Source: Nocardioides dokdonensis FR1436 (GTDB lineage Bacteria > Actinomycetota > Actinomycetes > Propionibacteriales > Nocardioidaceae). From it: DNA of 64,000 nt. Position 1 is the first letter of the stretch, and the number at the start of each line of letters is the position of its first letter. Positions 25,800 to 33,750 of the stretch are shown here, piece by piece. The notes under the pieces were generated by a model, which had not been told where the DNA came from, ran no database searches, and saw only the letters and a list, made by a program, of their open reading frames with translations. The position numbers and the translations under genes were made by a program. The stretch spans positions 930,001 to 994,000 of the forward strand of contig NZ_CP015079.1 in the NCBI RefSeq assembly GCF_001653335.1. Reading direction: 5' to 3'.

Positions 25800-26290
25800 C
25801 CCGCGACAGCGACTTCAGCGACTTCGTCGCCGCCCGGCGCACCCACCTGCGCCGGGTGGCCTACGCCTGCTGCGGTGACTGGCACCGCGCCGAGGACCTC
25901 GTGCAGACCGCGCTGGTCAAGCTGTACGTCGCGTGGCCGCGGCTGCACCGCGACGGGCGCGAGGAGGCCTACGTCCGCCAGATCATCGTGCGCGCGGACA
26001 TCGACGAGCGCCGCCGGCCGTGGCGCCGCGAGCTGCCGTCGCCGCACGCCACCGACGGCAGCCTCGACGCCGCCGCACCCGCTGCGCTCGACCTCGGCGA
26101 GCGCAGCGCCCTCTTCGAGGCCCTCCAGGAGCTGCCGGGCCAGCAGCGCAAGGTCGTGGTGCTGCGGCACTGGCTGGGGCTCTCGGTCGCCGAGACGGCC
26201 GCTGAGCTCGGCATCGGCGAGGGCACGGTCAAGAGCCACTCCTCCCGCGGGCTCGCCGCCCTCCAGCGCACCCTCACACCCCCGGACTGA
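25796..26290 (+). CDS. SigE-family (short ECF) RNA polymerase sigma factor, 164 aa
   Basis: Short ECF factor: region 2 (RRVAYACCGDWHRAEDLVQTALVKLYVAWPRL, in part AEDLVQTALVKLYVAWPRL) and region 4 (QQRKVVVLRHWLGLSVAETA, SEL-type helix-turn-helix GIGEGTVKSHSSRGLAAL). Size and sequence fit the actinobacterial 'sigma-70, sigma-E family'. The GTG at 25796 overlaps the upstream stop (GTGA); GGGGTGAA precedes it. Here the membrane partner comes first in the operon, the reverse of the other two sigma operons in the window. Confidence 0.92.
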   Translation: MTRDSDFSDFVAARRTHLRRVAYACCGDWHRAEDLVQTALVKLYVAWPRLHRDGREEAYVRQIIVRADIDERRRPWRRELPSPHATDGSLDAAAPAALDLGERSALFEALQELPGQQRKVVVLRHWLGLSVAETAAELGIGEGTVKSHSSRGLAALQRTLTPPD

Positions 26291-26360
26291 CCGACCCGAC
26301 GGTGATCTAGGGTTCTCCGCGCGCCGGGACCCGGCGTCCCCACGTCGTGAAAGGCTCCAC

Positions 26361-27119
26361 GTGCTCCACCCCGCCCGCGCGCTCGTCGCCGCGCTGTCGC
26401 TGTCCCTCCTGGTCCTGGCCCCGGCGCCGGCCTCCTCCGCCGGCGCCGCCGAGGAGCCCGCGGCCGCGCCCGACCCGATGGCAGGCGCCCCGGCCCCCGG
26501 CACCTGCTACCAGCTGACCCACGCCGAGCTGATGGCGGACTCCACGCCGGCCGAGCCGGTCGAGTGCAGCACCCGGCACACCGCGCAGGTCCTCGACGTG
26601 GGCACGCTGCCCGACGAGGTCGACTGGAGCAGCTCGGACGCGCGCGTGACCCGGGCCATGGCCAAGCACTGCGGACCCGCGTTCGCCGAGGTCGTCAAGG
26701 ACGACCCGCTGCTGCGGGCCCGGACGGTCGTCCAGCTCGCGTACTTCCTCCCCGACACCGCCGACCGGGAGGCCGGTGCCCGCTGGTTCCGCTGCGACGT
26801 GTCGCTGCTGGCCGGCTCCAGGATGCTGCCGCTGCCCGAGGAGCTGCCCCGGGTGCGCCGGGCTTCCAGCATCGACGACAGCGTGGGGCGCTGCGTCACC
26901 AAGAAGCTCGCCTACACCTCGTGCGCGAAGCGGCACCGCTACACCCACGCCAGCGCCTTCAAGCTCATCCGGGTCAAGCCCCGGACCGCGCAGCGGCAGC
27001 TGGGCGAGGCCGCCGCCCGCGAGTGCCCGCGTCGCACCTCGACCAAGAGGTGGGTGTGGTCCGCGACCCGCCTCAAGAAGTGGCACGAGCGCGTGGTGGT
27101 CTGCTACGAGCGCGGGTGA
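26361..27119 (+). CDS. Secreted septum-formation-domain protein, 252 aa
   Basis: Signal peptide (residues ~1-27, ending ASSAGA) followed by two copies of a Cys-pair module typical of Septum_form domains: GTCYQLTHAE...VECSTRHTAQVLDVG and, near the C-terminus, RCVTKKLAYTSCAKRHRYTHASAF. Domain-family members are secreted or membrane proteins of unclear role, some linked to division. The GTG at 26361 has AAAGG 6 nt upstream; TAGGGT at about 26308 is a possible -10. Even cysteine spacing suggests disulfides. Confidence 0.7.
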   Translation: MLHPARALVAALSLSLLVLAPAPASSAGAAEEPAAAPDPMAGAPAPGTCYQLTHAELMADSTPAEPVECSTRHTAQVLDVGTLPDEVDWSSSDARVTRAMAKHCGPAFAEVVKDDPLLRARTVVQLAYFLPDTADREAGARWFRCDVSLLAGSRMLPLPEELPRVRRASSIDDSVGRCVTKKLAYTSCAKRHRYTHASAFKLIRVKPRTAQRQLGEAAARECPRRTSTKRWVWSATRLKKWHERVVVCYERG

Positions 27120-27213
27120 GGCCACCGCGCCCCGGGGGTCGGCCCGCGTGACCCGGGCGGCAAAGCCGCGTTGAGAGGGACACCAGCCCCGACCCCGCCC
27201 AGGAGATCCGACG

Positions 27214-29418
27214 ATGACCCGTCGCCCCCGCCCTGTCCGCTCGAGCAGCCCCGGACGCCGTCGTGTCGCCGGTCTCGCCACGCTCGCGGCCCTCGCCGTC
27301 GCGGCGCCGATGGCCGCGACCGTGGGCGCCACCAGCGCCGTCGCGGCGCCGAGCGCCCCCTCGGTCTTCGCCCCGCAGCTCGTGCTGGTCGACACCCCCG
27401 ACCGCTCCGACCGCCTGCGCCTGCAGAAGCTCGGCCTCGACCTGACCGAGCACGCCGGCCGCGACTACATCGAGGTGCTGCTGCACTCGACCGCCGACCG
27501 CGACGTGCTGCGCGAGCACGGGTTCACCTACGACGTGCGCATCGCGAACCTCGTCGAGCGGGGGGTGGAGATCGCCGAGCTCAACGAGGCGTACGCCGCC
27601 TCCGTCGACGTCTCCCCGCTCCCCTCGGGCCGCGACACCTACCGCACGCTGGCCGACTACGACGCCGACATGACCGCGCTCGCCGGGAAGTACCCCGGCC
27701 ACGTGCGGATGTTCGACCTGGCCAACCCCACCCTCGACGGCAACACCGTGCATGCCGTCGAGATCGGTGCCGACGTGGACCGCAAGGCCTCCGGCAAGCC
27801 GACCTTCCTGCTGATGGGCCTGCACCACGCCCGCGAGTGGCCCTCGGGCGAGCTGGCCATGGAGTTCGCCACCGACCTGGCCACGAGCTTCGGCAAGGAC
27901 AAGCAGATCACCCGGATGCTGAAGAAGGCCCGAGTCCTGGTAGTCCCGGTCGTCAACCCCGACGGCTTCGACCTCTCGCGCACCGACGGCGAGTACGTCG
28001 ACCTGCGCGCCCTCAACGGCGCCGACCCGCTCGGCGGCACCGGCTCGGTCCTGGCCACCCCCGGGCAGGCCTACAAGCGCAAGAACTGCCGCGTGATCGA
28101 CGGCCAGGACATCCCCGACGGCTCCTGCCGCGCCACCCTGACCAGCCCCGGCGGGTTCGGCCTCGGCGTCGACCTGAACCGCAACTACGGCGGTTTCTGG
28201 GGCGGGCCCGGCGCAGCCGGCCCGGTGCCGCCCCCGGGCGAGGTCGAGGCCGGCGTGCTCGACCCGACCTACCGCGGCGCGTCGGCGTTCTCCGAGCCCG
28301 AGACCCAGAACATCCAGACCCTGGTGCGCGAGCGCCAGGTGACGATGATGATCTCCAACCACACCTTCTCCAACCTCGTCCTGCGCCCCAACGGCGTCGC
28401 GCCGACCACCATCGGCCCCGACGGCGACCCGGTCGGGAACGCGCCGGACGAGAAGGCCCTCAAGGCGCTCGGCGCCGAGATGACGAAGCAGAACGGCTAC
28501 ACGAACCAGAACAGCTGGCAGCTCTACGACACCACCGGCACCACCGAGGACTGGTCGTACAACGCCACCGCCGGGTTCGGCTACACCTTCGAGATCGGCC
28601 CCAACGAGTTCCACCCGCCGTTCCCCGAGGTCGTCGACGAGTACCTCGGCGCCGGTGACTACCAGGGCCGCGGCAACCGCGCGGCGTACCTGATCGCCCT
28701 GCAGCACGCCATCGACACCAGCCAGCACGGTGTGCTCAAGGGCAAGGCCCCGAAGGGTGCGGTGCTGCGCCTGAGCAAGCAGTTCGAGTCCCCCACCTGG
28801 GAGAGCTCGTTCGACGACTTCCTCGACTCCTCCATCACGGTGGGCAGGAAGGGCCGCTTCTCGTGGGTGGTCAACCCCTCCACCCGCCCGCTGATGGAGT
28901 CGCGCGTGATCGACAGGCTCGCCGACGAGCCGTTCGCCGGCGAGACCTTCGAGGGCGGACCGACCGAGCCCGTCATCGGCAGCGTCGACCACGAGTACGT
29001 CGCCACCCGGGACTCCGCCGTGCTGCGGGTCAACCTGGACTGGCCGACCCCCGACGACTTCGACCTCACGGTCTACCGCAAGGACGCCTCCGGCGAGCTG
29101 GTCGAGGTCGGTTCCTCGGGCAACGCCCCCGGCGCCAAGGAGGAGGTGCAGGTCCCGGACGCCCCGGCCGGCACCTACGTCATCCGGGTGCTCAACTACG
29201 CCTCGGTGAGCCCGACGTACACCGTCGAGGTCGGCCAGTTCAAGGCCACGCAGGCCCAGACCGAGGGCGGTCGGGAGAGCTACACGCTCACCTGCGAGAC
29301 GAAGGGCAGGACCACCGGGGCCGCGTCGGCCAAGCCGAAGTCCGGCTCGGCAGCCAAGAAGATCTTCATCGACCGCGGCCAGGTCAAGAAGATGAACCTG
29401 AAGCGACTCTGCCGCTGA
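27214..29418 (+). CDS. Secreted M14 zinc carboxypeptidase with C-terminal domain, 734 aa
   Basis: Sec signal peptide (about residues 1-45), a propeptide-like region to ~130, then the M14 domain. Zinc ligands lie in HHARE (H205 and E208) and a His in SNHTFSNLVLRPNG; the catalytic Glu lies in TFEIGPNEFHPPF. Two Cys in the CRVIDGQDIPDGSC block may pair. Residues ~560-700 form a beta-rich pre-peptidase-like domain (LRVNLDWPTPDDFDLTVYRKD ... GTYVIRVLNY). The ATG at 27214 has GGAG 8 nt upstream. Secreted protein scavenging is the likely role. Confidence 0.92.
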   Translation: MTRRPRPVRSSSPGRRRVAGLATLAALAVAAPMAATVGATSAVAAPSAPSVFAPQLVLVDTPDRSDRLRLQKLGLDLTEHAGRDYIEVLLHSTADRDVLREHGFTYDVRIANLVERGVEIAELNEAYAASVDVSPLPSGRDTYRTLADYDADMTALAGKYPGHVRMFDLANPTLDGNTVHAVEIGADVDRKASGKPTFLLMGLHHAREWPSGELAMEFATDLATSFGKDKQITRMLKKARVLVVPVVNPDGFDLSRTDGEYVDLRALNGADPLGGTGSVLATPGQAYKRKNCRVIDGQDIPDGSCRATLTSPGGFGLGVDLNRNYGGFWGGPGAAGPVPPPGEVEAGVLDPTYRGASAFSEPETQNIQTLVRERQVTMMISNHTFSNLVLRPNGVAPTTIGPDGDPVGNAPDEKALKALGAEMTKQNGYTNQNSWQLYDTTGTTEDWSYNATAGFGYTFEIGPNEFHPPFPEVVDEYLGAGDYQGRGNRAAYLIALQHAIDTSQHGVLKGKAPKGAVLRLSKQFESPTWESSFDDFLDSSITVGRKGRFSWVVNPSTRPLMESRVIDRLADEPFAGETFEGGPTEPVIGSVDHEYVATRDSAVLRVNLDWPTPDDFDLTVYRKDASGELVEVGSSGNAPGAKEEVQVPDAPAGTYVIRVLNYASVSPTYTVEVGQFKATQAQTEGGRESYTLTCETKGRTTGAASAKPKSGSAAKKIFIDRGQVKKMNLKRLCR

Positions 29419-29436
29419 CCCAGCGCTGAGCACCAC

Positions 29437-29472
29437 TGAGCCGGTCCCCGCGCACCTGCGGGGGCCGGCTCA
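29437..29472. terminator. Bidirectional terminator hairpin
   Basis: Two 15-nt arms (TGAGCCGGTCCCCGC and its near-complement, one G:T pair) around a 6-nt loop, between the convergent carboxypeptidase and methyltransferase genes. It overlaps the last codon of the latter. Confidence 0.75.
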
Positions 29473-30189
29473 GCCGCGCCAGGCCCGTTCGTCGCCGAGG
29501 TCGGCGTGGTCGCGCACCCACGAGTGCATCGCGATCGCCGCGGCCGCCGAGGCGTTGATGGAGCGGGTGGAGCCGAACTGCGCGATCGAGAACGTCGCGT
29601 CGCAGGCCTCCCGGGCCCCCTCCGAGAGGCCGGGGCCCTCCTGGCCCAGCAGGAAGCAGACCCGCCGGGGCACCGGTCCGGCCTCCAGCGGCCGCGAGCC
29701 GGGCAGGTTGTCGATGCCGTGCAGCTCCACCGGGCCGTCCGGCAGCGCGTGCAGGTACGCCGCCAGCGCCGGCACGTCGGCGTGGTGGCGCACGTGCTGG
29801 TAGCGGTCGGTCACCATCGCCCCGCGCCGGTTCCAGCGCCGGTTGCCGACGATGTGCACCTCGGCGGCGAGGAAGGCGTTGGCGGTGCGGACCACGGTGC
29901 CGATGTTGAAGTCGTGCTGCCAGTTCTCGATCGCGACGTGGAACTCGTGGCGGCGGGTGTCGAGGTCGGCGCGGATCGCCTCGAGGCTCCAGTAGCGGTA
30001 GCGGTCGACCACGTTGCGCCGGTCGCCGCCCGCGAGCAGCTCGGGATCCCAGTGCGCGCCCTCGGGCCAGGCACCCTCCCACGGGCCGACGCCGACCTCG
30101 GCCGGGCCGTGGGGCATGGGGTCGTACGGCGCGCGGCGTACCTGGTCGTCGGGCTGCTCGTCGGGCTGCTCGGGAGGCGGTGTGGACAC
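29470..30189 (-). CDS. TrmH/SpoU-family RNA 2'-O-methyltransferase, 239 aa
   Basis: SPOUT methyltransferase with motif 1 (DFNIGTVVRTANAFLAAEVHIVG), motif 2 (VCFLLGQEGPGLSEGAREA) and motif 3 (FSIAQFGSTRSINASAAAAIAMHSW), which form the knotted SAM site. Substrate RNA (tRNA or rRNA) is not deducible. The first ~55 residues are acidic and disordered. The GTG at 30189 sits 6 nt after TACCGT, so the transcript is probably leaderless. It is divergent from DedA, with -10 boxes only 15 bp apart. Confidence 0.9.
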   Translation of the reverse strand: MSTPPPEQPDEQPDDQVRRAPYDPMPHGPAEVGVGPWEGAWPEGAHWDPELLAGGDRRNVVDRYRYWSLEAIRADLDTRRHEFHVAIENWQHDFNIGTVVRTANAFLAAEVHIVGNRRWNRRGAMVTDRYQHVRHHADVPALAAYLHALPDGPVELHGIDNLPGSRPLEAGPVPRRVCFLLGQEGPGLSEGAREACDATFSIAQFGSTRSINASAAAAIAMHSWVRDHADLGDERAWRG

Positions 30190-30195
30190 GGGCGC

Positions 30196-30222
30196 ACGGT
30201 AGTCGGAGGCGCCCGATAGGCT
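30196..30222. promoter_or_regulatory. Back-to-back -10 boxes for trmH-like and dedA-like genes
   Basis: On the minus strand TACCGT (30201-30196) is 6 nt from GTG at 30189. On the plus strand TAGGCT (30217-30222) is 6 nt from GTG at 30229. The two boxes are 15 bp apart, so each polymerase footprint must cover the other promoter; mutually exclusive transcription is likely. Confidence 0.55.
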
Positions 30223-30228
30223 CCCACC

Positions 30229-30888
30229 GTGCCGGGTATCGAGCTGCTGCTGTTCGGTATCGAGTGGCTCGACCTCGAGTGGTGGCTGGGCCACCTGGGC
30301 GAGACCCTCTTCTGGATCGGGCTGCTGGTCGTCTTCATCGAGTGCGGGCTGCTGTTCCCGTTCCTGCCCGGCGACACGCTGCTCTTCAGCCTCGGGCTGT
30401 TCATCGCCACCGGGCAGATCGACCTCTTCCCCGGCGGGGTGCTGGCCGAGCTGGTGATCTCGATGCTGCTGCTCGTCGCGGCCGCCTTCGGTGGCAACGT
30501 GGTCGGCTACGAGATAGGCCGGCGGATCGGCCCGCCGCTCTACCAGCGCAACGGCCGGTTCATCAAGCGCAAGCACTTCGACCAGACCCACGACTTCTTC
30601 GACCGGCACGGCTCGATCGCGCTCGTGCTGGGTCGGTTCGTGGCCTTCGTGCGCACCTTCATCACCGTCGTCGCCGGCGCGACCGGGATGCCGCGCCGGA
30701 CGTTCTGGCTGTGGAGCTTCATCGGCGCCGTGCTGTGGGTCGTGGCGATCACCCTGCTGGGCTACTTCCTCGGCGGCATCCCCTGGCTGGGCGACAACCT
30801 CGACTTCGCGCTGCTGCTGATCCTCGCCGTCTTCGCGGTGCCGCTCATCCTCGAGTGGCGTCGCGAGTCGCGCGCGACTCGACCATGA
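30229..30888 (+). CDS. DedA family membrane protein, 219 aa
   Basis: VTT/DedA domain with an acidic membrane residue in FIECGLLFPFLPGDTLLFSLG, GGNVVGYEIGRRIGPPLY, and the Arg motif LGRFVAFVRTFITVVAGATGMPRRTF. DedA proteins include phospholipid and undecaprenyl-phosphate flippases that recycle the cell-wall carrier. The GTG at 30229 follows a -10 box by 6 nt. The last 44 nt overlap the convergent DUF368 gene, whose family also contains polyprenyl-phosphate transporters. Confidence 0.93.
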   Translation: MPGIELLLFGIEWLDLEWWLGHLGETLFWIGLLVVFIECGLLFPFLPGDTLLFSLGLFIATGQIDLFPGGVLAELVISMLLLVAAAFGGNVVGYEIGRRIGPPLYQRNGRFIKRKHFDQTHDFFDRHGSIALVLGRFVAFVRTFITVVAGATGMPRRTFWLWSFIGAVLWVVAITLLGYFLGGIPWLGDNLDFALLLILAVFAVPLILEWRRESRATRP

Positions 30889-31834
30889 TCAGCAGCACCA
30901 CCACCGCCGCGCCGAGCAGCGCCAGCAACAGGGGACCCGCCACCGGGTCGTAGGGCGCCAGCAGCGCCCCCGGCCCGTGGGCCTCGCCGTCGGAGGTCGT
31001 GCCGGGCGTCGACTGCCAGGGCCACAGCGCCCGCAGCGAGCCGAGCATCAGGGCCACCATCACCAGCAGGGTCGTGCGCCGGCGGTGGTCGAGCAGGTAG
31101 TTCAGGAGCTGCACGAACGAGGCCAGGCCCAGCGTCGCGCCGATCGCGAAGACGCCCAGGTAGACCAGGTCACGATCGTGGATGGCGTCGAGGGTGACGG
31201 TGTAGAGCCCGATCGTGAGCAGGAAGAACGACCCGGACACTCCCGGCACCACGAGGGCGCAGATGGCCACCGCGGCCGCGCCCATCACCAGCAGCAGCGG
31301 CGGGTCCGCCTCGGCGCCGCCGCCGGCCAGGCCGACGACCCAGAAGGTCAGCGCCGCCACGACCGCGACCAGCAGCGCCTCGACCCAGACCGGCCGGTGA
31401 CCGGGCGGCAGCATCCGCAGCGGCACCACGATCGAGATCGCGACCAGGCCGAAGAACAGCCCGCGCGCCAGCTCGGGGTGGTCGGTGACGAAGGAGCCCA
31501 TCACGCCCGCGATGCTCAGCACCGCGGTGATCATCCCGAGCAGCACCGGGACGATGAGGAACCAGTCGGTGCGCCGCAGCTCGGCCCGCGCGGACGCGAG
31601 CCGGTCCGGGCCGGTGACCAGGCGGCGTACGGCGGAGACGACGTGGTGGGCGGAGTCGATGAGCTGGTCGTAGACGCCCGTGACGAGCGCGACGGTGCCG
31701 CCGGAGACCCCCGGCACCAGCTCGGCGGTGCCGATGAGGAAGCCGCGGGCGAGGTCGAAGGGGAGCTGGCCGCGCGAGCGGCGGGTGGCCAACGCGCTCG
31801 ACCCGAGATCGGCCTCGGCGCCCGTCTCAGCCAC
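30845..31834 (-). CDS. DUF368 (PopT-type) membrane protein, 329 aa
   Basis: Polytopic protein with paired inverted-repeat motifs: GTAELVPGVSGGTVALVTG near the N-terminus and ALVVPGVSGSFFLLTIGLY near residue 190, the mark of DUF368. Members have been reported as undecaprenyl-phosphate transporters. About eight to nine helices. The GTG at 31834 overlaps pyrE by 8 nt, so it is translationally coupled to pyrE. Its 3' end overlaps the DedA gene by 44 nt. Confidence 0.9.
   Translation of the reverse strand: MAETGAEADLGSSALATRRSRGQLPFDLARGFLIGTAELVPGVSGGTVALVTGVYDQLIDSAHHVVSAVRRLVTGPDRLASARAELRRTDWFLIVPVLLGMITAVLSIAGVMGSFVTDHPELARGLFFGLVAISIVVPLRMLPPGHRPVWVEALLVAVVAALTFWVVGLAGGGAEADPPLLLVMGAAAVAICALVVPGVSGSFFLLTIGLYTVTLDAIHDRDLVYLGVFAIGATLGLASFVQLLNYLLDHRRRTTLLVMVALMLGSLRALWPWQSTPGTTSDGEAHGPGALLAPYDPVAGPLLLALLGAAVVVLLIMVESRATRDATRG
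30864..30881. terminator. Palindrome inside the dedA/DUF368 overlap
   Basis: CGAGTCGCG/CGCGACTCG, an 18-bp perfect palindrome inside both coding ends. It may act as a short bidirectional terminator or transcript-stability hairpin; it also explains why both proteins end in ESRATR-like residues. Confidence 0.35.
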
Positions 31835-32399
31835 GGACGGCGTCCAGCTCGGCCTTGGTCAGGACCGGGCGCACCTCGAGGCCGACGTCGGCCAGCGGGT
31901 TCTCGCCCGCAGGGCTGCGGTCGATGGCGCACACGACGACCTCGACGACCGCCCCGGCCTCGCGCAGCGCCCGGGTGGCGTCGCGCACCGCGCCGCCGGT
32001 GGTGATGACGTCCTCGATCAGGGTGACCCGGCGCCCGGCCACGTCGGGGCCCTCGGCCAGCTTGCAGGTGCCGTACTCCTTGGCCGCCTTGCGCACGAAC
32101 AGCGCCGGCCGGCCGGTCAGGCTCGAGACCATGGTCGCGATCGGGACGCCGCCGAGCTCGAGACCGCCGAGCAGCTCGGTGTCCTCGGGCAGCAGGTCGA
32201 GCATCCGACGCGCCACGCGGGTCAGCAGCGCCGGGTCGGACTCGAACAGGTACTTGTCGAAGTACTCCGAGGCCACCTGGCCCGAGCGCAGCGTGAAGGT
32301 GCCCGTGAGGCGGCACAGCGCGTCGATGTCGGCGGCCAGGCTCGGGTCGGCCGTGGGGGCGGGTGCGGGGTCGTGGGTCGCGTCGATCACGCGGGCCAT
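31827..32399 (-). CDS. pyrE: Orotate phosphoribosyltransferase, 190 aa
   Basis: Forms OMP from orotate and PRPP in pyrimidine synthesis. The PRPP-binding motif is VTLIEDVITTGGAVRDA; the flexible-loop region is LFVRKAAKEYGTCKLAEG and the orotate site includes SGQVASEYFDKY. Length is typical. The ATG at 32399 lies 35 nt from the divergent aminotransferase start. No clear Shine-Dalgarno. Not in a larger pyr operon here. Confidence 0.95.
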   Translation of the reverse strand: MARVIDATHDPAPAPTADPSLAADIDALCRLTGTFTLRSGQVASEYFDKYLFESDPALLTRVARRMLDLLPEDTELLGGLELGGVPIATMVSSLTGRPALFVRKAAKEYGTCKLAEGPDVAGRRVTLIEDVITTGGAVRDATRALREAGAVVEVVVCAIDRSPAGENPLADVGLEVRPVLTKAELDAVRG

Positions 32400-32422
32400 T
32401 CAACCCGACCTGGCCTCGTGGC

Positions 32423-32428
32423 TACGGT
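32423..32428 (+). promoter_or_regulatory. -10 box TACGGT of the aminotransferase gene
   Basis: TACGGT ends 6 nt before the ATG at 32435, consistent with a leaderless transcript. The 35-nt divergent gap to pyrE leaves no room for separate -35 regions. Confidence 0.5.
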
Positions 32429-32434
32429 GGGGCC

Positions 32435-33637
32435 ATGGCTGCACCCGGCTCCTCCCCCGCGACCCGGCCCCCGGGCGGTGCGCCCGCGCACCGCCTCGAC
32501 GGCATCCCCCCGACGATCTTCACGCAGATGTCGGCGCTGGCCGTGCGCACCGGCGCGGTGAACCTGGGCCAGGGCTTCCCCGACGTCGACGGGCCCGCCA
32601 GCGCGCTGGCCCGGGCGGCGCGGGCGCTCGAGGAGGGCGCGAACCAGTACGCGCCCGGCATCGGCGTACCGGCGCTGCGGCGGGCGGTCGCCGAGCACCA
32701 GCGTCGCCACTACGGCATCGACCTCGACCCCGACACCCAGGTCTGCGTCACCACCGGCGCCACCGAGGGCATCGCCGCCGCCCTGCTCGGCCTGGTCGAC
32801 CCCGGCGACGAGGTCGTCGTCCTCGAGCCGTACTACGACTCCTACGTCGCGATGATCCAGGTGGCCGGCGGCGTACGCCGCCCGGTCACCCTGCGCGCGC
32901 CCGACTTCCGCCTTGACGTGGCCGAGCTCCGGGCGGCGGTCACGCCGCGGACCCGCTTCGTGCTGCTGAACTCCCCGCACAACCCGACCGGCACCGTGCT
33001 GGGCGCCGCGGAGCTGCAGGCGGTCGCCGACGTGGCGATCGAGCACGACCTGGTCGTGATCACCGACGAGGTCTACGAGCACCTGGTCTTCGACGACCAC
33101 GTGCACCGCCCGATCAGCACCCTGCCGGGGATGGCCGAGCGCACGCTGTCGCTCTCCTCGGTCGGCAAGTCGTGGTCGTTCACCGGCTGGAAGGTCGGCT
33201 GGGCCACCGGGCCGGCGTACCTCGTCGAGGCGGTGCTGAACGCCAAGCAGTGGCTCACCTTCACCTCCGGCTCACCGCTGCAGCCGGCGGTCGCGCACGC
33301 GCTCGACGCCGAGGCCGGCTTCCCCCTCCAGCTGGCCCGCGACCTCCAGGCGCGCCGCGACCTGCTCTGCGAGGGGCTGGCCGCGGCCGGGCTGCCGGCC
33401 CGGGTGCCCGAAGGCACCTACTTCACCAGCGTCGACGTCGCCCACCTCGGCTGGGCCGACTCCACCGCCTTCTGCCGGGCGCTGCCCGAGCGGGCCGGGG
33501 TGGTCGCGATCCCGCTGCGCGGCTTCTACCCCGACTCCGACGCCGGGAAGCACCTGGTGCGCTTCGCCTTCTGCAAGACCGTGCCGGTCATCGAGGACGG
33601 CCTGGCCCGCCTGGTCCGCGCCGACCTCACCGCCTGA
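32435..33637 (+). CDS. Class I/II PLP-dependent aminotransferase (DapC-like), 400 aa
   Basis: Fold-type I aminotransferase. PLP lysine K245 lies in LSSVGKSWSFTGWKVGWATG; other marks are NLGQGFPDVDGP, NSPHNPTGTVL and ITDEVYEHLVFDDH. Sequence style follows the actinobacterial N-succinyldiaminopimelate aminotransferase DapC (M. tuberculosis Rv0858c type), which acts in lysine and peptidoglycan precursor synthesis; kynurenine/methionine aminotransferases are close relatives, so the substrate is not certain. The ATG at 32435 follows its -10 box by 6 nt. The stop TGA abuts a dispersed repeat. Confidence 0.88.
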   Translation: MAAPGSSPATRPPGGAPAHRLDGIPPTIFTQMSALAVRTGAVNLGQGFPDVDGPASALARAARALEEGANQYAPGIGVPALRRAVAEHQRRHYGIDLDPDTQVCVTTGATEGIAAALLGLVDPGDEVVVLEPYYDSYVAMIQVAGGVRRPVTLRAPDFRLDVAELRAAVTPRTRFVLLNSPHNPTGTVLGAAELQAVADVAIEHDLVVITDEVYEHLVFDDHVHRPISTLPGMAERTLSLSSVGKSWSFTGWKVGWATGPAYLVEAVLNAKQWLTFTSGSPLQPAVAHALDAEAGFPLQLARDLQARRDLLCEGLAAAGLPARVPEGTYFTSVDVAHLGWADSTAFCRALPERAGVVAIPLRGFYPDSDAGKHLVRFAFCKTVPVIEDGLARLVRADLTA

Positions 33638-33750
33638 CCCGCCGACCCGGCCCACATATCCCGCTGACCCGGCCCATATATCGCGCCCAGTCGGCCCAAA
33701 GTTCCCCCGGCACATCCAGGCCGGGTCGGCGCGATATCTGGGCCGGGTCG
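33638..33750. repeat. Dispersed intergenic repeat, site B
   Basis: Fills the whole gap between the convergent aminotransferase and membrane-protein genes. It contains four degenerate copies of the 22-nt unit (variants with CACATATC, ATATATCGCG and ATATCTGGGCC) in both orientations. It shares an exact 18-nt block (33689-33706, reverse orientation) with site A. Confidence 0.75.
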
